Below the pieces are notes generated by a model, which saw only the letters and a list, made by a program, of their open reading frames with translations, was not told the origin of the DNA and did not search any database. From positions 186,001 through 250,000 of the forward strand of contig CBDCHL010000003.1 of assembly GCA_965217195.1 (NCBI GenBank): a stretch of 64,000 bases of DNA. The letters are read 5' to 3'. Of this stretch, positions 15,489 to 23,591 are shown one piece after another; the stretch's first letter is position 1; the number at the start of each line of letters is the position of its first letter. The stretch comes from UBA6623 sp965217195. Its GTDB lineage: Bacteria; Acidobacteriota; Terriglobia; Bryobacterales; UBA6623. The position numbers were made by a program, and so were the translations under genes.

Positions 15489-17009
15489 CTAGGGAGCGTT
15501 TATGCGGCGCGAGAAAGTCAGCGCCACCGCCGTCCCCACCATCGACAGCCACCAAAACCACTCCCCAAAACGGCTGAACCAGGTCAAATCCGATTCGTAG
15601 CTGAAACGCCCGGTCAAGACGCCTTCCTTAAACGACGGCAGCCGGCCTTGAAGCCTGCCCGCCGGGTCGATGATCGAGGTGATTCCGTCGTTAGTTGCCC
15701 GCAGTACCCAGCGCCGATTCTCGAGCGCCCTCATCCGCGCAATTAACAAATGCTGATGTCGTGCCGCCGTTCGCCCGTACCAACTGTCATTAGATATGTT
15801 GACCAGCACCTCGGCGCCGCCGGCCGTGAACTCCCGGACGCCACCGGCAAATACCGACTCGTAGCAAATGAACGTTCCAACCGTATGGTCTCCGACCGGC
15901 GCCAACGCGAGGCCCTCCCCGGGAAGAAAATCGCCCGCTTCAACGGTGATGCGATCGATGAACAATGAAAACGGCCACGGCACGAACTCCCCAAACGGCA
16001 CCAGAAAACGCTTTGAATAGTGCGCGATCATGTTGCCGTCCGGGTCGAGAGTCACGGCGGAATTCAACGGCCGCGTGCCGTCTTCGGTTCTTTGAAAGCC
16101 CACGCTGTTGAAGATTAGGTACGCCCCCGTCTTGCGCGCCAACTCGGTAATGAATAGTTCGAAATCGGGGTCGTCGAAATAGTACGCCGGGATGGTATAT
16201 TCCGGCCAGATGATGATCGAAGGGCGCTCCGTGTCGAATTCGCCCTCGAATCCTTGCGACAGCGCCGCCATACGCGCGCGATGCTCGGCAGCGCGGCGGC
16301 GCGTCCAACGGCCTTCGACAACTTCGTCGGGATGGATATTCGGCTGGATCAGGCGTACGGTTTCCCGGCCCTCTCGTCGCTCGGGAACCGACGGCAAGGC
16401 ATAAAGCAACGGCACGAGCAGCAACCAAGCCAACTGGCGTCGTGGCCGTCGCAGAATCGCCAGCGCCGCCGCCGTGTTCATCATCATCAGGACGAAAGAC
16501 AGGCCATAGACGCCTGTATAAGGCGTCGCCCGCGCCACGACCGACATCCCCGCCGCGGCGTTACCCAGATGCAGCCAGGTGAAGATGAACTGGTGCGTCC
16601 CCTCGACGGCGACCCAGGCAGCCGCGACGGCGGGCATCGCCCAAGGCCGCTTCAGCAGTGGCGCCGCCAAGACAGCGAAGATACCTGTGTGCATCCCCTT
16701 GGCGACGAAAAACCCAATGAAAATTGCTGCCGCCGCCGGCGCCGACAAGTGCGCGTAGCGGTGCATCACGTCGTAGACCCAGTAGCAAGTCCCGCCCCAA
16801 AAAACGCAGCCTGCCAGGGCCCCAAGCAACCACTGTTCAGCGCGGCCGCGCGCTTGTGTCAGCGCTACCAACAAGGGAGCAACCGCGACGGCGGACAGCA
16901 GGGAATAGTTGACAGCGGGGAAGCTCAGTACCAGAAGGAGACCGCTGAGCAGGGCCAAGGCCCAAAGCGTCAAGTGCCGTAGACTCGCGGAGGCCGGCAG
17001 AGCGAACAC
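15489..17009 (-). CDS. lnt: Apolipoprotein N-acyltransferase
   Basis: 506 aa. Adds the third acyl chain to the N-terminal cysteine of outer-membrane-bound lipoproteins in the inner membrane. The N-terminal 205 residues form the membrane segments; residues 215-480 are the periplasmic nitrilase-like domain with the catalytic triad Glu270 (IIIWPEYTIP), Lys333 (HYSKRFLVPFGEFVPW) and Cys382 (GTFICYESVF). A last helix at residues 485-500 re-enters the membrane. Length matches the family. GTG start. It is the last gene of a four-gene unit with 13-15 bp spacing (NMT1-like, DUF192 lipoprotein, larB, lnt). Confidence 0.95.
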   Translation of the reverse strand: MFALPASASLRHLTLWALALLSGLLLVLSFPAVNYSLLSAVAVAPLLVALTQARGRAEQWLLGALAGCVFWGGTCYWVYDVMHRYAHLSAPAAAAIFIGFFVAKGMHTGIFAVLAAPLLKRPWAMPAVAAAWVAVEGTHQFIFTWLHLGNAAAGMSVVARATPYTGVYGLSFVLMMMNTAAALAILRRPRRQLAWLLLVPLLYALPSVPERREGRETVRLIQPNIHPDEVVEGRWTRRRAAEHRARMAALSQGFEGEFDTERPSIIIWPEYTIPAYYFDDPDFELFITELARKTGAYLIFNSVGFQRTEDGTRPLNSAVTLDPDGNMIAHYSKRFLVPFGEFVPWPFSLFIDRITVEAGDFLPGEGLALAPVGDHTVGTFICYESVFAGGVREFTAGGAEVLVNISNDSWYGRTAARHQHLLIARMRALENRRWVLRATNDGITSIIDPAGRLQGRLPSFKEGVLTGRFSYESDLTWFSRFGEWFWWLSMVGTAVALTFSRRINAP

Positions 17010-17024
17010 GCTTGACTCCGATCC

Positions 17025-17768
17025 CTACACGCGGTTGATCAGCGTCGCGACATAGGCCGCACCGAAACCGTTGTCGATATTCACGACGCTGACGTTGCTG
17101 GAGCAACTGTTCAGCATGCCCAGCAGCGCCGCCAATCCGTTGAAGCTCGCGCCGTAGCCGACGCTGGTCGGAACGGCGATGATCGGCACGGCTACCAACC
17201 CCCCCACCGCGCTCGGCAACGCGCCTTCCATTCCCGCGCAACAAATGATCACGCGAGCGTCCTTGAAGCGATCGATATTCGACAGCAAACGATGGATGCC
17301 CGCCACGCCGACATCGTAAATCGTCTCGATCTCGTTGCCCATCACCTCCGCGGTGACCCGAGCTTCCTCGGCCACAAAAAGGTCGGCCGTTCCGGCGCAA
17401 ATGACCGCTATCTTAGCCTTGCCCCGAATTTGGCGATCCCCCCAAACCCGAACCGCTCCCGAGCGCGGGAAGAACTCCGCCCTTTCATCGAGCTGTTGGA
17501 GCGCCGCGGCCGTTTCCTCGGAAGCACGAGTCACGAGCAGATTGTCGGAGCGTTCCAACAGCTTTCCCGCAATCTCGACGGTCTCTTCGGTCGTCTTGCC
17601 GCGCGCCAGAACGACTTCCGGCATGCCGTGGCGCAAGGCCCTATGGTGGTCCACCTTGGCGAAGCCCAAATCCTCGAAAGGAAGGTGCTGGAGATCTTCG
17701 AGCGCTTGGTCGGGAGAGCGCGAACCGTCTCGTACCGCTTCGAGCAGTTCGCGAAGTTGGTCAGTCAT
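17025..17768 (-). CDS. larB: LarB, nickel-pincer cofactor biosynthesis
   Basis: 247 aa. LarB carboxylates and hydrolyses nicotinic acid adenine dinucleotide, the first step to the nickel-pincer nucleotide used by lactate racemase and relatives. The C-terminal AIR-carboxylase-like domain is clear: AVICAGTADLFVAEEARVTA, YDVGVAGIHRLL, VIICCAGMEGALPSAVGGL, then VPIIAVPTSVGYGASFNGLA and NIDNGFGAAYVA. The N-terminal 100 residues are the LarB-specific helical part. No larA, larC or larE lies in this window. It sits 15 bp from lnt and 15 bp from the DUF192 gene. Confidence 0.93.
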   Translation of the reverse strand: MTDQLRELLEAVRDGSRSPDQALEDLQHLPFEDLGFAKVDHHRALRHGMPEVVLARGKTTEETVEIAGKLLERSDNLLVTRASEETAAALQQLDERAEFFPRSGAVRVWGDRQIRGKAKIAVICAGTADLFVAEEARVTAEVMGNEIETIYDVGVAGIHRLLSNIDRFKDARVIICCAGMEGALPSAVGGLVAVPIIAVPTSVGYGASFNGLAALLGMLNSCSSNVSVVNIDNGFGAAYVATLINRV

Positions 17769-17783
17769 GTACTCGGAGGATAG

Positions 17784-18281
17784 CTAAAAGGCCGGCCGGT
17801 CGCCAACTTGCAGTCCGTGCGCCGCGGCCTGTCCGGCGGCCAACTCGAGCACGTACTGTGCCGCAAAGCCCTCACCGTAGTTGCGACACGCGGCTTGATT
17901 CGGCGACGGACACGGCGGGGTGTTCGCGGAAATGAAAACAATTCGGCGATCCGCATTCATCCAAATGATATCGAGGGGTATCAGCGTGTTGTACATCCAA
18001 AAAGCCCGCGGCCCCTCGTCCGGAAACATGAAGATCATCCCGCGGTCGGGTGCGAGCTCACTGCGGAACATCAACCCGCGGGCCTGCTGCTGGGGCGTCG
18101 TTGCCGGTTCGGCGTCAATGACGGCGCCGTCGGGCAAGCGCACCGGGATCGTCAACGCGCCGGAGCAGGAAGACGATCGCGTGCCGGTTGAGCAGCCCGT
18201 CGCAAGCAAGACAGCCGCGGCGGTTGAGAGCGCAACAACTCGCGAACACAAGTGCCGTCTTAATCGGGACAAGGCGGGCAT
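17784..18281 (-). CDS. DUF192-family lipoprotein
   Basis: 165 aa. An N-terminal lipoprotein signal with lipobox LLATGC (Cys30) precedes a DUF192 domain: TPQQQARGLMFRSELAPDRG, MIFMFPDEGPRAFWMYNTLI, PLDIIWMNADRRIVFI and a C-terminal YVLELAAG-x-AAAHGLQVGD. The family is widespread, often exported and of unknown biochemical role. The start at 18281 gives the signal peptide; the open frame extends upstream but into the 3' end of the preceding gene. It is the second gene of the NMT1-like/DUF192/larB/lnt unit, and its lipid anchor would be matured by the lnt product. Confidence 0.85.
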   Translation of the reverse strand: MPALSRLRRHLCSRVVALSTAAAVLLATGCSTGTRSSSCSGALTIPVRLPDGAVIDAEPATTPQQQARGLMFRSELAPDRGMIFMFPDEGPRAFWMYNTLIPLDIIWMNADRRIVFISANTPPCPSPNQAACRNYGEGFAAQYVLELAAGQAAAHGLQVGDRPAF

Positions 18282-18294
18282 TCTCCGAACAGAG

Positions 18295-19188
18295 TCAACC
18301 TTGGGGAGGCGGGACCACCACGTCGTCATAGGCGTGCCGACTGGTAATGGCGCCGCCGTATTCGAAGACGTTGAGAGCCTGCTCGTAGAGATCGCGTGGG
18401 ATCGCGATGTCGCCTCTCCAAGTCCCGATTTGCTGATAGCGGCCGATCGTCGCGGCCAGGACGTCACGGTCGATATCGGGAAAGAATGAGGCTTCCCGCG
18501 CGGCGATTTCTTCGGGCGGGGCCTGTGCCACCCACTCACGGGTCTGTTGGTACGCTTTGGTGAAAGCCCGCGCGGCGTCGGTCTCCAAAAACTCGCGCGT
18601 CGCCAACAAGCTGCTGAAGGCGACTTCGGGCATCGCTTCGCCGACCGAGGCGACAACGTGGCCGAGACCCTCCTTCTCGAGCTGTTGCGGCGCCGGCCCC
18701 TGCTGGTGCACGTATTGGCCCAGCCCGGAACGAAACGCCGCCTCGATTTCTTCGACTGTCCCGGCATCGACGGCCTCGATTTTGTCCCAATCGACGCCCT
18801 GTGAATGCGCCGCGTAACGCAGCATCAGCAACGGTTGCCCTCCGTGGTCGGCGAGCAGGGTCGCCCCCTCGAGCTTGTTCCAATTAAACGCGCTGTCGGG
18901 TTCGCGGCCGGCAAGGAAAAACCCGTCGCGGCGGTTGATTTGGGCGAAATGGACAGGCAGATTTGTCGCCCCCTGGTCCAGCGGTCCCCAATTGGAGCCG
19001 ACGGCCGACTGCATCACGTCGATCTCTCCATCCTTTAACAGGGAATGGGAGCGCTGCCCGGGCTGCAAGACGTCGTAGCTGGTTTCGAACCCCAGCTTTG
19101 ACAACTCGTCGCCGGCGACGGTCGAGATGAGAGGGCTGTAGAAGGCCGAGTGGCGGGAAACCATCACTCGGATCAGACCTTCTGCCAT
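18295..19188 (-). CDS. NMT1/THI5-like substrate-binding protein
   Basis: 297 aa. Resembles the periplasmic-binding-protein fold of the NMT1/THI5-like and SsuA-type family: IRVMVSRHSAFYSPLISTVA at the start, then GEIDVMQSAVGSNW, RDGFFLAGREP, WNKLEGATLLADHGGQPLLM and a helical C-terminal lobe (FTKAYQQTREWV). There is no signal peptide or lipobox, unlike transporter subunits, and no permease or ATPase gene is adjacent. It is therefore either cytoplasmic, like pyrimidine-synthase or ligand-binding members, or lacks its export signal. First gene of a tight four-gene operon ending in lnt. The start at 19188 begins the family fold; divergent from the kinase gene. Confidence 0.75.
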   Translation of the reverse strand: MAEGLIRVMVSRHSAFYSPLISTVAGDELSKLGFETSYDVLQPGQRSHSLLKDGEIDVMQSAVGSNWGPLDQGATNLPVHFAQINRRDGFFLAGREPDSAFNWNKLEGATLLADHGGQPLLMLRYAAHSQGVDWDKIEAVDAGTVEEIEAAFRSGLGQYVHQQGPAPQQLEKEGLGHVVASVGEAMPEVAFSSLLATREFLETDAARAFTKAYQQTREWVAQAPPEEIAAREASFFPDIDRDVLAATIGRYQQIGTWRGDIAIPRDLYEQALNVFEYGGAITSRHAYDDVVVPPPQG

Positions 19189-20766
19189 GGCGAAGCCGGG
19201 CGCACGAGCCAAGAATGCAGCGTCAGTCGGTATTGGCTGCGGCGGCGCGACGCAGCACCAAGGATAGTGTTTCAGCCCGAAACTGTCAACGTCGTCTTGA
19301 GCCGACGTCACCGGCCTCGCGAACCGCCTCCGCCCGCTCCCGTTCAGCCGCCCCGGCCCGAAGGAGTTTCCCCCGAGCAGGTCAACGCTTCGGGCGAAAT
19401 TGTCGGTCTTCCCGAGGGAGCCGCCGCAGAGCACGTCCTTTCCCACTACCGCCTGCTCGAAAAACTTAGCGAAGGCGGCATGGGCGTGGTTTACAAAGCC
19501 CTCGACACCAAGCTCAAGCGCCCCGTGGCGTTGAAGTTTCTGCGCGCCGACGTCGTTGAAGACGCCGAAGCCAAGGAACGCTTCCTGCGCGAAGCCCAAG
19601 CCGCGGCGGCACTCGACCATCCCAACATTTGCACCGTCTATGAAATCGACGAGGCCGAGGGACAAACCTTCCTCGCCATGGCCTTCGTCGCGGGCCGCAC
19701 CATCAAGGACAAAATCAGCGATCGCCCGCTCAAACTCGACGAGGTAATCGACATCGCCACTCAGACCGCCGAGGGCTTGAAGGCGGCTCACAGCCGCGGC
19801 GTCGTTCACCGCGACATCAAACCCGCCAATCTGATGCTGACCGAAGAGGGCCAGGTCAAAATCATGGACTTCGGCCTGGCGCAACTCGCCGAGCAATCGA
19901 GACTCACAAAGACAGCGACGATCCTAGGCACACCGGCCTATATGTCGCCTGAACAGACGAGGCGGAAGCCGACCGATCGGCGCACGGATGTTTGGTCGCT
20001 GGGAGTCGTGATTTACGAGATGGTAACGGGGCGGCTGCCCTTCGCGGGCGAGCGGCAGGAGGCCGTGCTCTATGCCATCGGCAACGAAGACCCCGAGCCC
20101 ATCACGGCTTTGCGGGCGGGCCTGCCGATAGAGTTGGACTTCATCGTCGGCAAGGCGCTCGCCAAGGCCCCGGCGGACCGCTACCAGCACGTCGAGGAGA
20201 TGATCGTCGATTTGCGGGCCCTCGAGCGGCGGACGGAATCGGGCGGCGCCAAACCGAGCGGCAAACCCGTTACGGCGGCGAGCGGGGAAAGGCCGGAGCG
20301 AGCCCGGCGGCTACGCTTGGCATGGGTCGCAGCGGCCGCGGCAGTTGTTCTCACGATCGCCAGCACGGCCCTTTGGAACTTCTCCGCCCCCACCGAAGCC
20401 CCCCTAGAACCCATGCAGCCGGTTCCGCTCACCACCTACCCGGGCGCGGAGGCGGTCGCTTCCTTTTCCCCCGACGGCAATCAAGTGGCCTTCGGGTGGA
20501 CCGGGGGGAATACGGAGAGTTTCGACATTTACGTCAAGGTGGTCGGGCCCGGGCCCCCGCTGCGACTGACCACCCATCCCGACCAGGATTCCGTCCCCGT
20601 CTGGTCGCCGGACGGCCGCTGGATCGCTTCTCCGCGGACGTCCCGAAGCCGGAGAGAAAATGGGCCTCTACCTGATTTCCCCTCTTGGCGGGAGGGAGCG
20701 GAAACTGGCGGAGACGCGGGTTCCTTTCATTTATGCGCTGGGACCCTGTCTGGCCTGGTCTCCTGA
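19150..20766 (+). CDS. Ser/Thr protein kinase, N-terminal part of a frameshifted kinase-propeller gene
   Basis: Pkn/Hanks-type kinase domain from about residue 100: YRLLEKLSEGGMGVVYKALD (Gly loop), PVALKFL (catalytic Lys), VVHRDIKPANLML, MDFGLAQ and GTPAYMSPEQ. A single membrane helix (LRLAWVAAAAAVVLTIAST, about residue 400) leads to a TolB/WD40-like propeller outside the membrane, starting FSPDGNQVAFGW and VWSPDGRWIA. The frame then ends in unrelated residues because of a frameshift near 20628; the propeller continues in another frame from 20660. The start is uncertain: GTG at 19150 overlaps the divergent gene, and TTG at 19297 is another option. This kinase-propeller architecture is common in Acidobacteria. 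Confidence 0.85.
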   Translation: MAGNHHSDQTFCHGEAGRTSQECSVSRYWLRRRDAAPRIVFQPETVNVVLSRRHRPREPPPPAPVQPPRPEGVSPEQVNASGEIVGLPEGAAAEHVLSHYRLLEKLSEGGMGVVYKALDTKLKRPVALKFLRADVVEDAEAKERFLREAQAAAALDHPNICTVYEIDEAEGQTFLAMAFVAGRTIKDKISDRPLKLDEVIDIATQTAEGLKAAHSRGVVHRDIKPANLMLTEEGQVKIMDFGLAQLAEQSRLTKTATILGTPAYMSPEQTRRKPTDRRTDVWSLGVVIYEMVTGRLPFAGERQEAVLYAIGNEDPEPITALRAGLPIELDFIVGKALAKAPADRYQHVEEMIVDLRALERRTESGGAKPSGKPVTAASGERPERARRLRLAWVAAAAAVVLTIASTALWNFSAPTEAPLEPMQPVPLTTYPGAEAVASFSPDGNQVAFGWTGGNTESFDIYVKVVGPGPPLRLTTHPDQDSVPVWSPDGRWIASPRTSRSRRENGPLPDFPSWREGAETGGDAGSFHLCAGTLSGLVS

Positions 20767-22084
20767 CAGCCGTTGGCTGGCCGTGTGCGATTGGGCGGAG
20801 GATTCGCCCGGACGGTTGAGCGTATTCTTGCTCTCGGTGGATTCCGGCGAAAGGCGAAGGCTGACTTGGCCGCCCGAAGACTCGCGCATAGGCGACGTCA
20901 TGCCCGCCTTTTCTCCCGACGGTCGCATGCTCGCCTTTTCCCGCTACAGCTCCGGGTTGAAAGCCGATCTCTATCTGCTGGATCTCGACGAAGATTTGAA
21001 CCCGCGAGGCGAACCTCGACGCCGTACCTTTATGGAGCAGCTGAGCGGGGCCTCGCCACAAAGTTTCACTTCCGACGGCCGCGACATTGTTTTCACGGCG
21101 GGGTCTTTCACCAACTCAAGTCTTTGGAGAGTGCCGATATCGGGGACCGCCTCGCCCGAGCGGCTGCCGTTTGGGGAGAACGGACGTTGGCCGCATCTCT
21201 CCCGTCAGGGGAATCGGCTCGCGTATACGGTAGGTAACATCAACTCAAACATCTACCGCCTCAACCTGCCCGTCGCCGACGGCGTGACCGGCGCGGCGGT
21301 CAAGTTGATTGCTTCTTCCCGCTGGGACACACAGCCGCGATATTCTCCCGACGGCAACCGCATAGCGTTCGTTTCGCATCGCTCCGGGGCCGCGAAAATT
21401 TGGACGTGTGACAGCAACGGTTCGAACCCTGCCCAGTTGACTTCGCTTGGCGCGCTGGCGACCTACCCCCGCTGGGCTCCCGATGGGAAGAGTATCGGAT
21501 TCAATTCCGATGCCGAAGGGCGGTTCCATGCCTACGTCGTGGACGCCGAGGGCGGCGCGCCTCGGCGCTTGACGAGCGACCGGTCGTACGGGTCGGGGCC
21601 GTCTTGGTCGAGAGACGGCGAGTGGATCTATTTCACATCGGACCGCAGCGGGTTTCCCCAGAATTTCAAGATGCTGGCGGGAGGAGGCCCCGCCCAAGTC
21701 GTTACAGCCGGGCGGGGACCAACCATGGAGTCGCCCGACGGCAAGTGGTTCTACTTTGCGCGCGGGGCCGCCATCTCTGTGTGGAGAATACCGGTTGAGG
21801 GAGGCAGTGGAGAGACGGATGAGGATGCCGAGCAGGTCCTCGAATCCTTGCACGAGCAACTCTATGATGTCGTCGAGGAGGGCATCTACTTCGTCCCCCC
21901 ATCGAAGGGGTCCGATGTTTCCCTTCAGTTCCTCCGCTTTGCCACGGGCGCCGTCGAGCCGATCCATGAGTTCGAGAGACAGCCCGGCGGCACCATGAGC
22001 GTCGCCCCCGACGGCCGATCGATTCTCTTCGGCCAATTGGAGCCGATGGAGGCCGACATCATGCTGGTCGAGAATTTCCGGTGA
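20660..22084 (+). CDS. TolB/WD40-like propeller, C-terminal part of the kinase gene
   Basis: 474 aa of repeated W-S-P-D-x-R/K and F-S-P-D-G blades (LAWSPDSRWLAV, PAFSPDGRMLAF, PRYSPDGNRIAFVSHRSG, PRWAPDGKSIGF, PSWSRDGEWIYFTSDRSG), i.e. the extracytoplasmic propeller of the kinase encoded just upstream. Reading the upstream DNA in this frame gives LLRGRPEAGEKMGLYLISP, which joins naturally to VWSPDGRWIA in the kinase frame if two T residues were lost around 20627-20630. It has no signal peptide of its own, which supports that it was originally one protein of about 970 aa. Confidence 0.85.
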   Translation: MGLYLISPLGGRERKLAETRVPFIYALGPCLAWSPDSRWLAVCDWAEDSPGRLSVFLLSVDSGERRRLTWPPEDSRIGDVMPAFSPDGRMLAFSRYSSGLKADLYLLDLDEDLNPRGEPRRRTFMEQLSGASPQSFTSDGRDIVFTAGSFTNSSLWRVPISGTASPERLPFGENGRWPHLSRQGNRLAYTVGNINSNIYRLNLPVADGVTGAAVKLIASSRWDTQPRYSPDGNRIAFVSHRSGAAKIWTCDSNGSNPAQLTSLGALATYPRWAPDGKSIGFNSDAEGRFHAYVVDAEGGAPRRLTSDRSYGSGPSWSRDGEWIYFTSDRSGFPQNFKMLAGGGPAQVVTAGRGPTMESPDGKWFYFARGAAISVWRIPVEGGSGETDEDAEQVLESLHEQLYDVVEEGIYFVPPSKGSDVSLQFLRFATGAVEPIHEFERQPGGTMSVAPDGRSILFGQLEPMEADIMLVENFR

Positions 22085-22230
22085 CCTGTCGCCGCCGGGG
22101 ACCCGAAACAACCCCCGGGGCGCGGCAGGGCCTTGGTAAAGGCTTCGGAGACTAGCTCACGATCTCGTGAATGACTTCCCCGTGGACGTCGGTTAGGCGG
22201 CGGTCGATGCCGCTGAGGAGCCCCGACGCC

Positions 22231-22285
22231 CGACGTGGCGCACGTCTCCAGGCGAGCATGTGGCGGCATTCGTGTCGCCATGTCT
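22231..22285 (+). repeat. Hairpin repeat family I, diverged copy D
   Basis: GACGTGGCGCACG, then GTGTCGCCATGTC, sharing both ends with copies B and C at 42606 and 50781 but with a changed centre (CATGTGGCGGCATTCGTGTC). It lies in the gap between the propeller gene and the radical SAM gene. Confidence 0.5.
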
Positions 22286-22313
22286 CGCGTAGCGCTCCCC
22301 GCGGCCCCGCTTC

Positions 22314-23300
22314 CTACCCGAACAAGCGCAACTGCAACTCGCCGGTTGCAACCTCGGGCACGTAAACCCTCGGCGACGAGGCCAACCTGCAAGACCGCCG
22401 CACCTCGCGAACCCTGCGGCCGATCAGATCCGCGTAGTCCCCCCGCAAATACGGTTCCGCGCCGTAGCGACGTTTGTAGCGCTCGGCCGCACTGGGGAAG
22501 TTCTCCTCAAGAAACGGAAAAAATTGCCGTTGCGCACAGGGCATCAAGAACAGAGTCCCGCCGCCGAAATACCCCGCCCCGGCCTGCTTCGCCGCTCTTG
22601 CGACCGCGCCGAGGTTTTCGATCGAGTCGGTAATCAACGGCATTACCGGGTTGGCGAACACCCCCACTTCAATTCCGGCTTCGGCCAACTGCGTTACGGC
22701 TTTCAGTCGCAAATCGGGACGCGGCGCCCGGGGTTCAAGCTTGCGGGCGAGATCCCTGTCCATTGTTGTGACTGTCATGTTGACCGAAAGGACGTTCGAT
22801 CGCGCAACTTCCCCGAGCAGCTTGATATCACGAACGATCAGATCCGATTTCGTCGTGATCGAGAGTTCGTAACCGCCCTCCGATCTAAAAACTTCGAGGA
22901 TTGACCGGGTCAGCCCGAATCGCTTTTCCGCCGGTTGATAGGGGTCGGTCGCGGTCCCGATGGCAATCGCGCCTTGGGGCCTTCGTTTTAGGTCGTTTCG
23001 CAATACGTGCGCGGCATCTTGTTTCGCGAAGATCTTGGTCTCGAACAGCCTCCCGTCTTCCATCCCCATGAACTCGTGCGTATAGCGCGCGTAGCAATAC
23101 TTGCACCCAAACTCACAGCCCCGATAGGGGTTGATCGTCCACGTAAAGGGCATGGCCGGATTGGACGAGCGATTGAGCAAGCTCCGGGTCGGCAGCTCGA
23201 AATACTCGATGGCCGATTTCGAGGCCAATTTCTCGCTCTCGGCTGCTAAACGAGCGATACCAACCAAGGGTACAGGAGGGTGCGGTAGCGTGTAGTGCAC
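22314..23300 (-). CDS. PA0069-family radical SAM protein
   Basis: 328 aa. The radical SAM cluster motif is CEFGCKYCYARYTHEFMG (Cys-x3-Cys-x2-Cys), preceded by TWTINPYRGC. Downstream are IAIGTATDPYQPAEKRFGLT, YELSITTKSDLIVRDI and GVFANPVMPLITDSIENL, the pattern of the PA0069/SPL-like family related to spore photoproduct lyase. Biochemical role unknown; repair-like or nucleotide chemistry is suspected from the family relationship. GTG start, length usual, no signal peptide. Confidence 0.9.
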   Translation of the reverse strand: MHYTLPHPPVPLVGIARLAAESEKLASKSAIEYFELPTRSLLNRSSNPAMPFTWTINPYRGCEFGCKYCYARYTHEFMGMEDGRLFETKIFAKQDAAHVLRNDLKRRPQGAIAIGTATDPYQPAEKRFGLTRSILEVFRSEGGYELSITTKSDLIVRDIKLLGEVARSNVLSVNMTVTTMDRDLARKLEPRAPRPDLRLKAVTQLAEAGIEVGVFANPVMPLITDSIENLGAVARAAKQAGAGYFGGGTLFLMPCAQRQFFPFLEENFPSAAERYKRRYGAEPYLRGDYADLIGRRVREVRRSCRLASSPRVYVPEVATGELQLRLFG

Positions 23301-23372
23301 AGTCTATATTCGCTTTTTGTTCGCCTATTGTCAAGAGTCACGGAAGCCCCTCCCGCAATGCGAGCAACAGAA

Positions 23373-23400
23373 GCAGAGGCGCGGACGGAAGTCCGCGCTC
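23373..23400 (+). repeat. Hairpin repeat family II, copy A
   Basis: GCAGAGGCGCGGACGGAAGT continuing CCGCGCTC: stem GCGCGGAC/GTCCGCGC around GGAA. The same unit is at 37193-37226 and 54382-54414 with stem GCGTGGAC/GTCCACGC, so the T-A pair there is a C-G pair here. Confidence 0.7.
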
Positions 23401-23591
23401 AGCCTGGTTTACCGGGCTTGGGTTCGATTAGGCCGGCCCTTCAAGGGCCGGTTGAAAGCGCTCGCGCCCGTGCCGCCGATCCTCCCAAATTCAGGTCGCG
23501 TACCCAGTCGCGACCGAGACTAGGGTGCCGTACAGACCTCCCGATCCCCGTATCGCCCACCTGCAACGCTTGCGAGAATAGAGAGGCGGCC

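Noticed and set aside
19197..19896. Long upstream extension of the NMT1-like frame on the minus strand
   Set aside because: It is antisense to the kinase domain; family homology begins only at 19188.
21418..21431. CGGTTCGAACCCTG, resembling a tRNA T-arm
   Set aside because: It lies within a propeller blade coding sequence, and no matching acceptor, D or anticodon stems surround it.
22085..22313. Possible small gene or CRISPR-like repeats between the propeller and radical SAM genes
   Set aside because: Only one diverged hairpin repeat is present; there are no regularly spaced repeats and no family-like frame.
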